This document shows positions 1-14,383 of a DNA stretch of 64,000 nt, piece by piece. The notes beneath the pieces are model-generated. The model did not search any database. It saw only the letters and a list, made by a program, of their open reading frames with translations, and had not been told where the DNA came from. The DNA lies in assembly GCA_036785705.1 (NCBI GenBank), contig JAWUZG010000173.1, forward strand, positions 3,085,001 through 3,149,000, given 5' to 3'. This stretch comes from Acanthornis magna (lineage: Eukaryota; Chordata; Aves; Passeriformes; Acanthizidae). Position 1 is the first letter of the stretch, and each line of letters opens with the position of its first letter. Made by a program: the position numbers and the translations under genes.

Positions 1-616
1 TGTCTAACCTATGTCTTGGACAAACAGCAGAATTAGAGAATTGAATTAATTTCTTTTGCCTCCATTTGCAAACTGTACAATAATCTGCACATTTAATTCT
101 ATCCTTTGCATATTATTTTCTGAGCAAGGACACAATTGGCTGCAGATTTGACATCTTTGTGACAGTCAGGCTGCAGCAGCACTGAAAAGAGAGGGGGAAG
201 GAGCAGGGTCACAGAGAGGACAAAAGGAAAAAATAGCTGTCTAAATCATATATCATTAAAGTGATGCTCATTGAATTACCTCTCTTAGGGCCTGTCAAAA
301 CATGTGGTGCCCTTGCAATATGATGTGAATTAAATGCCTTCTGGCCCCTGAAATATTGTTTTCAAGGCCAAATGTGTACTTTCACAGTTTCTCTATAGTA
401 ACTACTGAGAAAGATTTGAAACACACTGATTGACTCCTACGATTAGCAAAAACAACTCAGGAATTGAGCAATGTGAGCAATGTATGGCTTTCAAGGGAAA
501 AAAAAATGTATGTGGGTACTTTCAGGACTTTGGTGATGGTCACTCATAGTTCCACCTACTGAGAAATTGGTCTACATGGCTTAAAGTTGCCCCTGGGTGA
601 GAAAATGTAGATGTCA
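1..616. other. AT-rich noncoding stretch
   Basis: No gene, RNA or repeat is recognised here. The sequence is AT-rich with ordinary short runs of A and T, and there is no convincing open frame. Confidence 0.5.
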
Positions 617-720
617 CAGATTCATAGAATTATTTGGTTTAGAAGGGACCTTAAAGACCATCTCGTTCTAACCCCCGGCCATGGGCAGGAACACCTTCCA
701 CTTGACCAGGTTGCTCAGCT
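617..720 (-). mobile_element. CR1 LINE 3' fragment
   Basis: The plus strand starts with TCATAGAATTA and continues through GGAAGGGACC-like and CCATGGGCAGG-like text. This is the reverse complement of the conserved CR1 3' end, so the fragment lies on the minus strand with its tail at the left edge. An open frame that crosses it (from 681) is only a shadow of the repeat. Confidence 0.8.
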
Positions 721-884
721 GTAGCTGGATCAATATCAATAGAATTAACTGGCTTAATCCTTTTAGTAATTGCAATCTTATTTTGTTCCCTGTGAGAAGG
801 AAAAAACTGTTATCTTTTTGGAAGACCCCAGGTAGACATCAGAGGGCCCTGAATGGTGCTTGTAACCAGAGGGGAGTCACTCTT

Positions 885-1145
885 TTTTCACAGGTAACAA
901 GAGATAGGAGGAGAGAAAATTATGCCAAGTATCACCAGGGCAGGTTTATATAGGGAAAAATGCCTTCATTGGAAGGGTATTCAGACACTGGAGCAGACTG
1001 CCCAAGGCAGTGCAGGAGTCACTGCTCATGGAGGTGTTCATAAAATGTATAGATTGCTCTTGGACACGTAGTTTAGTGGTGGACCTGGCAGTGCTGGGTT
1101 AATTGCTGATCTCAATGATCTCACAGGTCTTTTTCAACCTTTTCC
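885..1145 (+). mobile_element. CR1 LINE 3' fragment, diverged
   Basis: Readable CR1 3' text runs left to right: CAGGGCAGGTTTA, then GAGCAGACTGCCCAAGGCAG, GGAGGTGTTCA, GACCTGGCAGTGCTGGGTTA, and a decayed tail around TTTTTCAACCTT. It is a truncated, non-coding copy. With the minus-strand fragment to its left it forms a head-to-head pair, with the two tails pointing outwards. Confidence 0.8.
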
Positions 1146-4100
1146 CACTCAATTTTGGGTTTTGTCTGATTCTGACAATCATGAATTTTGCCTTTATTCA
1201 CTGCAGATTTTATATGGTGCAGTTGTTGGTTTGCTGACCGGAGTGCCAGACCTACTGTACATAAGCAAAAACAATTGGTACTTCCTTTAATTTAAAAATT
1301 CATCAGCTCTGTCCATCAAGGGGCACAGTGGTTTCTTAACTGCTGTGGAGCTGCAAGGCTGTGTCCAGAAACTGGTGTCTGTAGGACTGGGACAAATATA
1401 GTTAATACATGAAGAGGTGAAATCTCATGAAAAATGATGTGCTGTCAAAAATATGACTTTGTGGAGAAAAATTGTACCATTATTCATCTTCGACATGAAT
1501 ATTTACAGGGGAAGCTGGAGGGTGACCTCACTGCTAAATGGAGGTATTCAAAATTAATAATAAAAATGTCCCACTAAAATTTTCACTTTTAACACATTTC
1601 ACTTTAGATTTTTTTTTGAGCCTGTATGTTACATTTATATTATCCATATCAACTTTTCTCAAGCTGATATTAACTAGAATTCCATTTTTTGTCTGCTTCT
1701 CTTCCTGTTTTCTAGAGAAAATTGCAGTGGAAAATATTTTTCTCATTCTTGAAACCACAGTTTTGAAGACAATAAAAATATTGTGATGCTTGCAATACAA
1801 ATGTTAAAATCAACATCACATTTCTTCATGTTAATTATAACAGCTTCATGATTTCCAGAATAAGGATAGTTTTTGGTGCCAGAACCATGGGATGAAAATC
1901 CATGTGTCACCATTACGTATAGAGGCCTCCTAAGATCTCTGTAAGTTTGATATTATAATCTTTGATTCCGTAAGAAAACTTAAATAAACCAAAATATACA
2001 GATGTTACATGTATTTCCTGAGAATAGAGCATATCAGTGACAGATAAAGGTGCAGAGCTCAAATCAGCTGGACCCCAGTGCTTTTCTCTATCTAAAGTAC
2101 CCATTAATGTTCTCCAAGGGTCCCCTATAAACCTTAAATTCACCAACGCATTCTACAATTTTCTTTTTCAGTGAGTTATTTTTCCTAGCACTACAGGCCT
2201 GCAAAATACCACTGTAGACCTGGGTTTGCTTTTGCTTGATGATCTGTTGTTTGTTTTTCTGTTTTGATTCTGTTGTGTTTTTGTTGTTTTTCAGGTATTT
2301 CTTTTTCCTCATTTAGGTCAAAGCTATACACTGTATTTTAAGAAATGACGGGCAATACTGACATCTTATGCATTCAGTGAATCTTGCAAAGGTCGTGTTC
2401 AGGCTGTGAAGGAGTGACGACAGGGCCAGGGCTCTTGGCACTTCTGAAGAAAATCTTTGCTATATACTACAACACCAGGGCAACACACGGAGAGGCCTCC
2501 ACAAGAGAGAAGACTGATAACTGTTATTTTCTTACCCTTTCATAATATCCCTCTAGTGGCTGGCAGCATCTTCAGCACAGAATGATTTCCTTTAAATTCA
2601 TTGCCCTTTTATTTAGCAGTTACTAACAGTGTTTGAAACCATATCCAGTATTTAAGAGCAACCCCCGTAAGGAAACTTCTTATTCATCAGCAGTTGTACT
2701 TATTTTTATGGTCCAGAATAAAATCTGTGCAAAATCCCTTTCTATATTCTAATTTTGGCAGTATGAATTCTACAGAAATTTTGCAGTGGAAGATGCCCTT
2801 TTTACATGAAGAGACTGAGACTTTAGCAGAGGTATCTCTCAGGTGGACCCATTATTATGTATATCTTGAAAAAAACTGGATAGTTGGTAGCTACTAGGAA
2901 CCCAATTCATGTGTTTTGACAGTTCTGCAGGAGTAGTCCCTGAAGCCCTCATGAGCTTATCTTCACGTTGTCTTCACGCCAGCCCACAAAGCTGTCTTGG
3001 GAGCAGCAAAAGGGGGAAATTTGTTGGTACCCAGACTCCCAGCATAGCCAGGCCTTGCAGTCTTGCCAGGTGGAAAGCATGGCAGCCGATCCTGACCCTT
3101 GTCCTAGGTCATAGACAAAGCTGGTAACAAACCAGGGAAGGAAGGGCACGGATGGTCTGGCACCTGGGTTGACATTCCAGCCACTGCACCTTGCTGCCTC
3201 CAAAACAAAATGGTATTACTTGGTTTTGGAAGGTAAGTGACTAAAGTTCTTAGGTGGGGAAAAGTTTTTGGAGAGCTGACCTCATGCATGAATCCTGGCT
3301 AATTGCCCTAAGTACAGCAGTGAAAATCTCACATCTTCACCAGAATGCCTGGGGTGTGTTCTTAAGTTGGTGTCCCACCTCTCTTGTCTTCACAGTCTGA
3401 TCAAACAGAGAGAGTGCTTGATTTTTCCGCCTTCTGTAACTCTTTGCTATTTATTAGTAATTTTGAGATGCTGAGTACTTCTGTGAGATGCTGAGCACCC
3501 TGATGTTTCTGTGATTGCCAATTAAAGGTGTGCAGCACCCTTCAAGACTGTGACTCACAGGAGCAATTGTGTTGAAAGGGAAAAGAAGTCTTGTCCCGTT
3601 AATTACAGGTTCAATTAAAATACAACCCACATCCAGAGTACAACTCAAGAGGAAGCTCAATGCACAGTACATTTGACATGTATAAGAGACAAATAGTCTT
3701 TTTTATTGGTTTGAAGGTTAACGTGCTCATTAGATTATATCAGTTCATTATGCATTTGTGCCTGTCCCTGAAGTATGATATGTAGCAATCAACAGGAGCA
3801 TTTCAGGGAAAAAGTAAAAGAAAAAAAAAAAAAGTGTTGATCATAAAGAGTCAAAAAGATGAACTAGACAGAAAGTTCATTTTTTCAGACATGGTAGGCC
3901 CATTTCATCATGACAAAAAAATAATTTTTTTGAGATGAAAATAAAATAGTAAAGCAAGTTGGCTTAGAAGGCACTGAGATGCAGATTTGGGCTGACAATG
4001 TTTATGATGACCACAGCTTTCTTTTTTTTCCCCCTTTACCCTAACATAATTGCTTTTGACTGGGCAAATCATGTTGTTCTTGTTGTAATGTCATTGCGAT

Positions 4101-6385
4101 TTATGATTCCATGAGGCACTTGAAAAGATTTTTTGTTTTTATACACTTTGTATTTCATTTTAATGCCACACAAGCAAATTGAATACCTAAAGCTGTACGT
4201 GTTACTTTTTATTAAATACCAAATGGTATAATCTCTTTTTTCCCCCCTGTTTCTTGATTACAATCAAGATATGTTTTAGATTTTATTACAGAATCACTTT
4301 CCTACTCAATTAGAGCCTTAAGGTTAATTTCCGCTTATACTTCGCACTAAATGTCAACCTTAATGTAGATTTTCCATGAATGTAGGGGAAAACCCATCCA
4401 CAGGGGTTACACATAGCCTTGTGAAGAGCTTTACACACAGCACTGAGCAAAAATTCTGATCCTGGAATTCTAGTAATGACACAGACTACATGAAGTCCAT
4501 TGGGAGTTTCATAGCAATTTCAAGTAAAGTGTACTCTGGTACCATGACAGTAGTAGAGAATTTCACCATTAAAAGAAAAAAAAAGAAATTAAAAAAAAAA
4601 AAATTACACATATGTATATATATATATGCTGCTCTGCCAGCACCCAGTCTGCGTGGAATTCACCTAGTGTAGGGAAACTAATATTTTGTTGAAGCCTTCC
4701 TGCCCCGTGCCGTGGCTCCCTGCAACCAAAGGAAGCATCCTGAGGATTCCTCTCGGAAAATCAAAAGAAATCAAAGGTTCTTATTGCTCCCATAGATTTG
4801 GATAATTATTATTTCTCCCACCTACTTGTATTAAAAGTTTGATCATTTCCCAAATAAAAATACATTAAAAGCTCAAGGGTCTAAAGTAGAAAAAAAAAAT
4901 CAAAATACTTACAATGTTAAAATTTCTCATTAATGTCTTTGTAATGAATTATTTATTCTACAAATTAAAGCAGAATGTAAATAAGAAAACACTGATGTTA
5001 CAGTCATTTTCTGAGCACAAAGGCTTTGCCACATCCAAAATTTTACAGATTGTGAAATGAATTCTTAACACCTCATGACAGCACATGTTATTATCTCATG
5101 GAAGGTTTTTTCATGGAAACTTCCAAACAGAATCTTTTTCTATAGATAGTTCTGGTTAGAAAACCCTTTCTCTTTAGATTTTTTTTGCTTCTTTGATTTT
5201 TCCTGCAGAAGTCTTTTTTTCATTCTCTTTTTTCTCCCCCTTCCCTCCCCACCAAGGAAACAGAAAAAAAAAAAAAAGAAAGAAATTATCAGAGCCTCAA
5301 ATTCCAACAGTTTTCATTTAAAGTTTTCAGTAAGGTCTACTTATGGGGGCAGAAAATGCTGTAATGGATATTATACTCCTGCTCTACATTTTTAATATTT
5401 TCACTCTCTTTTGGGGAATTATTAATAGGGAAATGCTCTCAACATCTATGAGAAGAAGGGAATTTTAGCCTTGCCTTTTTGAAAGGACATGTGAAGCTAA
5501 TGTGCAAGACAGGTACTAAGGGATTAAAGTGCCAGCATACAAGATTAAAACACATACAGAAAAAAAATTACCACAGGCCTAATAAGCTATTAATGTATAT
5601 CTTTATCTATTGCAAGCTAAAGGTTCTGTAATAAAAAAGAGTATGCATACACAACCCTACATAAATATATACACATAGAGTTATAAAATAATAATTTATA
5701 TCTGTAACCCAATGGGAAACCAGCTGAGATATTCAGATTTAACTGACAAGCAGTAGCTTCTGATATATACCTAAGGGGCAACATTTTAGAAAAGAGATAA
5801 CAAGAAGATATATTAATATTAATAAAGTTTTAGTTCCAAAGGGAAAATATGATCAAGTACTGTGCTTTCTAGGCTGTCTTTTTTCTTTCTTTTTTTTTTT
5901 TTAATATTTCTGTTAAAGTTGGAAACAAAATTATCCGAACTTAACCAGTTGCTCCTTTTTCATATAATCCTTTTAAATTATACATGAAAAAATAAGGGAT
6001 GGTGAGCAATGAGGTTAACAGAGCCATACTACTCAGATGATGTGTGATGAACAAGGCTCAGTGCCAAACATTTTTAGCCAAGTCAAGTCAGTCTATTCAT
6101 GTTCATGTACCATAAAATTTGCTTTTACAAGGGTAACTATAACATTTGCATTAGAAAGGAACACATGAAATCCTAAAGTCTTTGCATATATCCTGAGTAC
6201 TTCTACAGTGATACATAAAATGAGAATGCATATTCTAACTTTACATAAATCTTGGCTTTGTAGCTGATGAAATTTTATAATGGATTACATATTCTCTGGA
6301 GACCCAGGAAGCCAAGATCTGTTTTCTTTTGTTAGCAACACCCTATTCAAGGGCGGCCTTAACAAGGTCTTAGGCCAAGGACCAA
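1146..6385. other. AT-rich noncoding stretch with small simple repeats
   Basis: No gene is recognised across this 5.2 kb. It contains an A tract near 3817-3836, an A tract followed by a short alternating TA run near 4590-4630, and an A-rich tract near 5262-5285. The short open frames at 1534-1800, 2088-2312 and 2909-3289 have no recognisable domains and overlap on opposite strands, as expected for chance frames. Confidence 0.5.
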
Positions 6386-6492
6386 ATTTCACAGAATCGC
6401 AGCATGAGCTGCGTTGGAAGAGGTTCTCAAGAATCATTGAGTCCAACTCCTGGCCCTGCACAGGATCATCCCCAAGAGTATTTGCCCAGATT
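6386..6492 (-). mobile_element. CR1 LINE 3' fragment
   Basis: The plus strand reads CACAGAATCGCAGCATGAGC, then GTTGGAAGAGGTTCTCAAG, ATCATTGAGTCCAACTCCTG and GCCCTGCACAGGATCA. This is the reverse complement of a CR1 3' end. The fragment is short, non-coding and mildly diverged. Confidence 0.8.
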
Positions 6493-8936
6493 TGGAGGTT
6501 TTCTCTCTTGACTTTACCTTCAATTAATCAAGAGCAATTGAAGTCTTGAATTTATTTCAGGTTTGTTAATTTTTATCGTGCCACATGCCTCTTTCTCATC
6601 AAGAATGCCAGGCTACTTGAGGTACCACTGGAGGGTCAGAGGAAAACTGGCTGGAAAATACATTTCAAACTCTGTGTAGAAAAATATCTACTTTGCCTTC
6701 TCTCTCCCTCTTCCTCTTGTTCTCTCTAACTTCAGTCCAGGAGGAAAGATCCAGAAGTCAGGCAATTATAAATTGAGAAAGGAAAAGAAATAATTTTTTA
6801 AGGTGGGTTAAGCATTCCTAATACTATATATTATTAAAATTTGATTTTATGGATCTCTTTGTTTTAACTTGTATTTCAATTTCAGGGAAAAAAGTCAAGC
6901 AGAAAAATTGAAATCTAAAAGAAAAAAAGTAATTGCTCACATTAGGAATTTTCTGAACACAGCATTTTTTAATTTTTTTTCTTTTGTAAAGAGTTTTGAT
7001 TTAACTCCACATAAGAAAATGGAAAAGCATGTTGTTTTTTTAAATGTCGTAATCAGAGCTAATGTGTAAGTTTCCCATTCCTCTCATTTCTTCTTTGAGT
7101 ACCTAAAATCTTCTGCTAAGTAGAGATTTAATCTGCATCACAAAATTGAAATGACTGTGTGCTTGATGAGCACATTAACTCTGAAATCTACAAGGCATAT
7201 TGGTAAACTTGATAATGAAGCTTTAAAATAAGGGTAGTCAAGATGTTCCTGAATTAAAAAAAAAAGTAAGAGACACCTTGAAAGAACATTAGCATAGCTA
7301 TCACCAAACAACAAAGGGAGATTAACTGAATATGCAGAAAGAGGTTTCAGAGATTGAAAGTGCATTTAACACAAGACCAGAAAATTTGGAATTGGAGAGC
7401 TCAGTAGATCATATGGTCCTCTTCCCCGACACAGTACTTGTCAGTGATGCCCACTGGGAAAGCTGCACACCATCAGGAAATTCAGACTACTGTCTCCAAA
7501 TAATAGTTCTGCTTGTTGATTTTCCGTTGATTATTCATGCTTCTCTTGATATGTAGGGTCCAAGTTGCATCAAATATTTCAGTTTAATACTTCAGCAGTG
7601 TGGAGTAGATCAGAGTAATTATTTATATTACAGATGTAATTTGTCTTTGTATATTACAAAATCATATGCCACATTCACAACATCAAGAATTTTTTTGTTA
7701 TCCTCAGTAGCTCTCAGTTCCTTTTTAGCAGAGAGAATTCCCTGCTAGCTGTTCCCTGATCTTGAGTTGTGTGGTTCAATATTTTCACCTGCAAATAGAA
7801 ATTCATATTTAACTCTCCTTTTACAGAAATTCTTTTTGGGTTTTCGGGGTCATTTTCACTGAGCAGCAGAAAAGGCCATGCTTTGACCGTTGTTTTACAA
7901 CGCAAATATACCTTCACACACGCAGACAGACAAACCCGTCTGGTCCTATCCAACACACTGCTTCACTGGCCATTGACAGGTTCCATGAGCAGCCAAATTC
8001 CTTCTTGCAGACCTTTTTCCTATACAATTAAATTCTCATTCCCAGCTCCCTCCATACTAACCTCATGGAAGCAAACAGTACAGATCTCCAGCAGCAAATG
8101 AATGCAGAGAGGTGGATAACAGTATTTTGAAGAGCATTCATTTTTATATTCAAGGCAAGGAGAGAATCCTGTAATTACAGTCTTTCTTTAGAAACATGTA
8201 AAAATTATTCCATGTACTTTCCTCTGGCAATTGAAACCAGAGTAGCAGAACTCAGGCTGTCTTTTTTGTTTGTGTGCACATATTTAAACACAAACCAAAT
8301 TTGTCTTCCTTTGCTTCTGCTGGTATCACACTTACAGGTAATGAACAGGTCAGGTCAGCTCTGTCTCTGAGGCCAAGGAAACGCTTCCAGAACAGAAGAC
8401 TAATCATTACTTAGAGAAGACCATTAATCATTCATTTAACTGCTGTACACAAATTACTCTGGGACAAAATCTTCTGAAAAAATAAAATATGTAAACTAAG
8501 GGACCAATATTTTAATATTTTACTCTATAAGATATTTTTCTTTGCAAGGAATGCCAAAGATCTTCATACATAGCAAGTACTGGAAACACACAGAAGAGGT
8601 GTCTAAACTTAAATATGGTGTGGCTGCTCATAAGGGATGTTTTATCCCAGATATTTGAGCAAACACACTTACCTTCATTTACTGTAAATTATTGTGTACT
8701 TTGAGAGAAGCACAAGCTCCATTTTTTTTATACTTACAGTTAGTGTAAATGTATAGACAAGGCTGTCTGGACTTTCACAGATGACAACCATCTGTTAGCT
8801 AGCACCCACGAACATCAGGACATAGTCAAAGTGTTATCCTTTCTCTGAAAGAGAAATCTTCCCTGTTAGCATTATATAGAGTGGCGTTGGTTGTACTGTG
8901 CAGAGACAGGACTAAAGCTTAGGAAACCTTAGTTCA
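6493..8936. other. AT-rich noncoding stretch
   Basis: I recognise no gene or repeat family in this interval. Short open frames at 6869-7069, 7332-7556 and 7714-8101 show no domain, and those on opposite strands overlap. Confidence 0.45.
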
Positions 8937-9690
8937 TTTCAAGGGAAAATTATTGCACCTGGGATGGGGCAACCCTGGATGTGCAGACAGACTGGGGAAT
9001 GAGAGGCTGGAAAGCAGTGCCAGGGAAAGGAACCTGGGGGCCTGGTCAGTGGCAAGTTGGACATGAACCAGCAATGCCCTGGAGCCAGGAGGGACATCCC
9101 TGTGCTGGGGGCATCAGGCCCAGCATGGCCAGCCAGGCAAGGGAGGGATTGTCCTGCTCTGCTCTGGGCTGGGGCAGCCTTACCTTGAGTCCTGTGTGGA
9201 GTTTTGGGTACCACAATATAAAAGAGACATTAAGCCATTAGAGAGTGTCCAAAGGAAGGACACGAGGGTGATGGACGGTCTGGAGGAGAAGCTGTGTGAT
9301 GAGCGGCTGAGGGCACTCGGTCTGTCCAGCTGGAGGAGACTGAGGTCAGACCTCACCGCAGTTACAGCTTCATCGTGAGGGGAAGAGGAGGGGCAGGCAC
9401 TGATCTCTGCTCTGCGGCGACAGTGACAGAACTGAGGGAATGGCCTGAAATTGTGTCAGGGGAGGTTTAGGTTGGATATCAGAAGAAGGTTTTTCATCTA
9501 GTGTGTGTTTGAGCACTGAACAGGCTCTCCAGGGAACACCAAACCTCACAGAGTCCAAGATGTGTTTGGACAAAGTTCTCAGGCACAGGGTGGGATTGTT
9601 GGGGTGTTCTGTGAAGCACCAGGACTTGGACTCAGCGATCCTGATGTGTCCCTTCCAATCCAGAATATTCTTTGAAATCTGAGTACATCA
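8937..9690 (+). mobile_element. CR1 LINE, about 750 bp of 3' region
   Basis: This is the longest readable CR1 3' segment in the window. In order it shows AAGGAACCTGGGGGCCTGGT, GGACATGAACCAGCAATG, TTGAGTCCTGTGTGGAGTTT, GAGTGTCCAAAGGAAGG, GGAGGAGAAGCTGTGTGATG, GGTTTAGGTTGGATATCAG, AGGCTCTCCAGGGAA and a decayed tail after CCCTTCCAATCCAGAATATT. It is 5'-truncated. Open frames at 8939-9214, 8981-9241, 9196-9378 and 9370-9573 lie inside it and are remnants or shadows, not genes. Confidence 0.9.
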
Positions 9691-12324
9691 TCTTATTCTC
9701 ACCTGGGGCTGATTCACAGGAACTCTTCGTGGTCCCTTCTCCTTTCTTCTCCCCTTTTGTTGTAATTTGTTTGCACAGGTAGTTATCTCTTGAAAGAACT
9801 CTGAATGATAGAGGCCAGTTGACAGGATTCTAACACAGTGAATTACTGCGGTTCTTAAATAAACTGTAGGCTGTTACATTGAAATTTTATTGAAATAATA
9901 TTTTGCACAGGAAGAAATGCAGGAAAAATGAAGGACAAACAGTGTCTAGTAAAACTAGTTGTTTGTTTGATTTTATTTAAACCTGGTTTCCTCTTCTCTT
10001 GTACCAGTCATTGAAGATGTAGAGAAGAGTCTGAACGTGATAAAGTTTGGGAACTGTGTTGAAACAATATTCATGTGCAGACTGAGTAATCACAAGAAAA
10101 ATTATGTCTTTGATCAATGAAGACATTTTTCTCTGGATGGAACAATCACAAACTATTAGTGACAAACAGACACATCTAATAGTAATGGGATGAGACACAG
10201 AGGAAAATTTCTCTCAACAGAAGGAAAGAAATCTTTCAGATAAAAATCCTAGTAGTTGAATACATCTCACAAGAGGAGTCAAAGAATACTTTCTTTGAAT
10301 TCTTAAAAAATACAGTCTCAGCATAGGCCATATATGTCAAGTTCCAAGAAGTAGTCTGCTCTGTTTTACTCTGTTATTTCAGTCCTCAGTGATCCACAGT
10401 TCACCTGCACTAAAATTAACAAAGACCTTTTAAAAAGAAGGGATTTTTAAAAGTATTGAATGTTCAGCAATTTTTTACTTATATAATTGGGTTCAGGGAG
10501 TTCTGGTTCCAGGAAGGATCTGCAAATTGAAAAGGAGGAATCCAGTATTTGCACCATAAAATCAAGATTGCTTCCTGGAGATACCTTTGTACAGTCTACG
10601 AGGGCTTCCCATTACTGAAGGTGGAAATGATTTCTTTATGGAAACCATATTGTCTCTGTCAGGTGCTCAAATAGAACAGATTCTCCTGAATTGCCTCTGA
10701 AAAGTGTAACACTTCAGCTGTTGTTTTTCTTACAGAGCTACCTTTCAAAGCATCAAGAAGTGTTTCATTTTGTGTGCTAGGAAAAATGTTGGGAAATCGG
10801 AACTCTTTTTAATGAGATTAGTAGGTACTAGTTAGAGCACCCTGCTCCCCTTTATGTGATAATTCACTTGGATTAAGCAAAATAGTGGGTAAATAAAGAA
10901 AATCTGAAAAGCTGAGCTGGCAAAAAGAAGCAAGAAAATAAGAGTATAACAATCTTGGAATGAATATAATGTGATTTTAGCACAGAGAAGAATGACAATG
11001 AAAAAGAAAAGAACAGGCAGGTTTCTGTCAGGTCTATTCTCCTGCCTTTACTAAGCTTTCATAATAGCTTACATTAAAGTAGTTCCTTTGATTCTAATTA
11101 TACAGCAGATACTGCATTTAGGAAAATGTCTTATTGTTACCTGGATTTGGATCCATATGTGGTGTACCTCAGGATTAAGTTAATTCAGTAACAGGCTGTA
11201 CAGATTCCTTTGCAAAATCTTACTTAAGATTTTTGATAATTAATCTTTCACCATGTCATTCAGAAAGGTCTTTTTAGTCTAAAAGCTACTTGGTGTCTGT
11301 TGAAGTCATACCCTAGAGTGGAATCCAACATTTCCAATAAGGCATGCAGGGGAAAGGGAGAGCTAAAAGGAGGAGTACAAACCAACCCCATTCAGATAAG
11401 TAGTTAAAAAGAGCAAGATAAGTAAATTTTTAATGCAAAATGGAGCTTTATCTATTTGCAATCCAAATTTCAGAACTCTCTTGAAAATGGGCAGAATTTT
11501 CAAGACCCCTTCTACAATGGTCACATGCACTTCTTTACTGTCTGAAGAATAGTCACCATAATGCCAAATCATGTCCTCTTCCTGTAGTAAGGGTCAGCAA
11601 CTGTGTCTTGATAAGGAACAAACCTAAACCACATCTGTCTTCTACCTCAGACATGGCCTAAACAGCAAGGTACAAACTTTTTTTGAGTACTCAATTTTTT
11701 TAATGCCTTTTTTTTTCCCCCTGAAGTTGGTCTGGTGTTCAAAACGAAGTGCATTGGACCACAAAGCCTGAACAAAGTGCAATTTGGGTATGGTGCTCTG
11801 TGGCTGATTTTCACACTGGTGTTTCCACAACTAATTTAAAATTAAAAGGCTAAATGTGAAGCTTCTCAAAAGAATCTGACACTATTTAAAAAGAAATACA
11901 ATACAATACAATAATAAAATAAAACTAAATAAAATGATAAAATAAAATAAAATACTCAGAAAATACCTCAGTACCTCTGACTTTAGATGGCAGCTGAGTA
12001 GAGGTGGTCCAGATACATTGGTTTGGATTTAGGAAAAAAAAATCCACCCTTTTTCTAGACTAGATTCTGACATTCAAACTCGTTTTAGTTCTTAGCTTCT
12101 AATCACAAATCTATGACATATCCACACATAAACTGGATCATAAATACAGTTTCTAGCTTTTGGATCAATGTATGGAAATATTGTTATATACTTGATATCC
12201 AATTCACTTATTTCCAAGACCTGAACTAATATTATTCACATTTTTGCTTAGATTTTGGTTGAAAAAGAAACTTCATTATTGTCCGCAGAGTTTTTTAACC
12301 AGTTAGTTAATTAGCATGAGCTAA
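9691..12324. other. AT-rich noncoding stretch
   Basis: No gene is recognised. An A-rich low-complexity tract built on (A)nT units runs from about 11886 to 11956. The open frames at 9977-10198, 11363-11572 and 11642-11830 lack recognisable domains. Confidence 0.45.
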
Positions 12325-12371
12325 TTAATAATTATTTTTTAATTTATTTTTATTTTTTATTTTTTATTTTA

Positions 12372-12403
<32 letters not shown>

Positions 12404-12446
12404 ATTTTTATTTTTATTTTTATTTTTATTTTTATTTTTATTTTTA

Positions 12447-12477
<31 letters not shown>

Positions 12478-12490
12478 TTTAATTAAATAT
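12325..12490. repeat. (ATTTT)n microsatellite
   Basis: This is a near-pure A/T array. Irregular TTTTA text comes first, then a run of ATTT units near 12376-12397, and then about 15 regular ATTTT units to about 12480. It gives no coding potential and is a likely site of length variation. Confidence 0.9.
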
Positions 12491-14383
12491 TATTATAAAT
12501 AATAATTTTCATAATATTTTGGTTCAGGCATTATCTTTGAAGGCAATTGTAAAATTCTTATGAATTCATGTTCAAATAATTTTCATCCACAGTTTAGGGT
12601 TTTTTTGCCATTTTTTTCATAAATTTTATACTGATAATTTCCTCCTTCAGTCAAAAACTAGTTAGGAGAGGAGGTTTTGTCAATACCTACACTAATGTAT
12701 TTTATAATATGGTCTGGCTTAAATCTTACAGGGAAGGAGAGTGATATAGTAAGATACAGAACAGTCCTTTAGGTTCAAAATCCACAAGAAAATCCTTAAA
12801 TGGGAAATTCTGTAATTTTTAAGGAAATTAATTCTAGAAGAGAAATCAATGAAGGATGAGTTTCTTTTTTTTCAGCACATACAAAATGGGAGATAAAACA
12901 AAACACAGAAATTAGGCAAATTAATAAGCCTAAGTAATAACAAACATGATTTCAAGAAACCACCATCTGGGTATGTATTAAAGAATAAAACAAATACATA
13001 AACAAATAAGATTGTAATTATATACTTATGGATTCACAGATTTAAAACAAATACCTCCACACAACATCTGATAGTAATTCGTAAACAAGTTTTTTATCCC
13101 GGACATTCACAGTTGTACAATTCGAGATCTTGGGTATACAAAAGCTTTCAAAGGCCTCATAAAATCTCTTTAACATACGAACCCCATTTAAAGCAGGATG
13201 AAGGATTTAAATACCTATTGAGTAACAAAATCACTTGAGTTCTCAAAACATCTTTAACCTATGCAGATTAGGAAATTTAGAGGTACACATTATGTGCTGC
13301 AACGGGGAGCTAGAAAACTTGGTGTTGTTGGATCATCTAAGACATTCTGCGGAAAAACCTTCTCTCCCATTTTTCTTATACCTGAATTCAGGTTCTCCCT
13401 CAACCAATGGGCATATCGGACAGGAAAATACTTCATTTTGATTTAAGAAGTTTTATACATGTACTTTCATGCTTATCAAAATCTAACTCATTCCTCCATA
13501 GAAATAAATATACATAAATTGCCAAAAAAAATCTATTCAAGTCAGTGATTTAAGGGCTTTAAGCGGTGGAGAAATCAACACATATCTACAGGTCTTGTTT
13601 TCTATCAGCAAATTTCCTTCAGGTTAAAAAAAGTGCCATCTTATATATTTTTTATCTCATGAAGATTCAAATATTAGTTATATGTATACTGAAGATCTTT
13701 TAAAAATCTTTCTTATTGATGTTTATGTATACAGGTCATACCAAATCTTCCCCTTTAAAATTCCCTCAGATAAATTAAAGAATACCACATTTCTTAAATC
13801 TATCAAACTTAGACATGAATTTTTCATTTCCTGGTTTTGGGGTTTTTTTTTTAATACTTTTTCCAACATTTTCTAACTTTACAGCATATCCCTGAAAATG
13901 TGAGAACCGCAAGATAATCCTCAGGGCTATACTCCCACCCTTCCATCCTCCTCTTGTCCCCGGCCCAAGCAGGGAGTGACCCCACACAGTACCACGAATA
14001 TTCCATCTTCCCTGGAGCCCTTCCAAGACGACTGCACCATCGCTGAAGGTTTATGGTGCTGCAGGAAAAGGCCACGCTAAAAATGGCTGTCACCAGTCAC
14101 ACCTTTCTCATGTAGTCCTTGGTGAGAACAGAAGTAAATCCTGCTTCTCTTCTCACACCTCCCTTCTGGCTCCACTATTCCTGCCTCAGGAACTTCCTGC
14201 TAATCCTTCAGTTTCAGAGAAGTGAAAGTCAGGGAGAAGGGAATGAGTGCTGGTTTTCTGAACTGCTGAGAAATCAGTTCTGTCTTGGCACTCACAGGAA
14301 CCATCTTTTGGTCAGGTATCAAAAATGGTGTTTCCCCCAGCTGAGGTGAATCATGACACTAATAGAGGGGAAAAAAATTGATC
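12491..14383. other. AT-rich noncoding stretch
   Basis: No gene or repeat is recognised. The 13900-14340 part has somewhat higher GC than its surroundings. Open frames there (13775-14093 minus, 14119-14349 plus) have no domain signature. Confidence 0.4.
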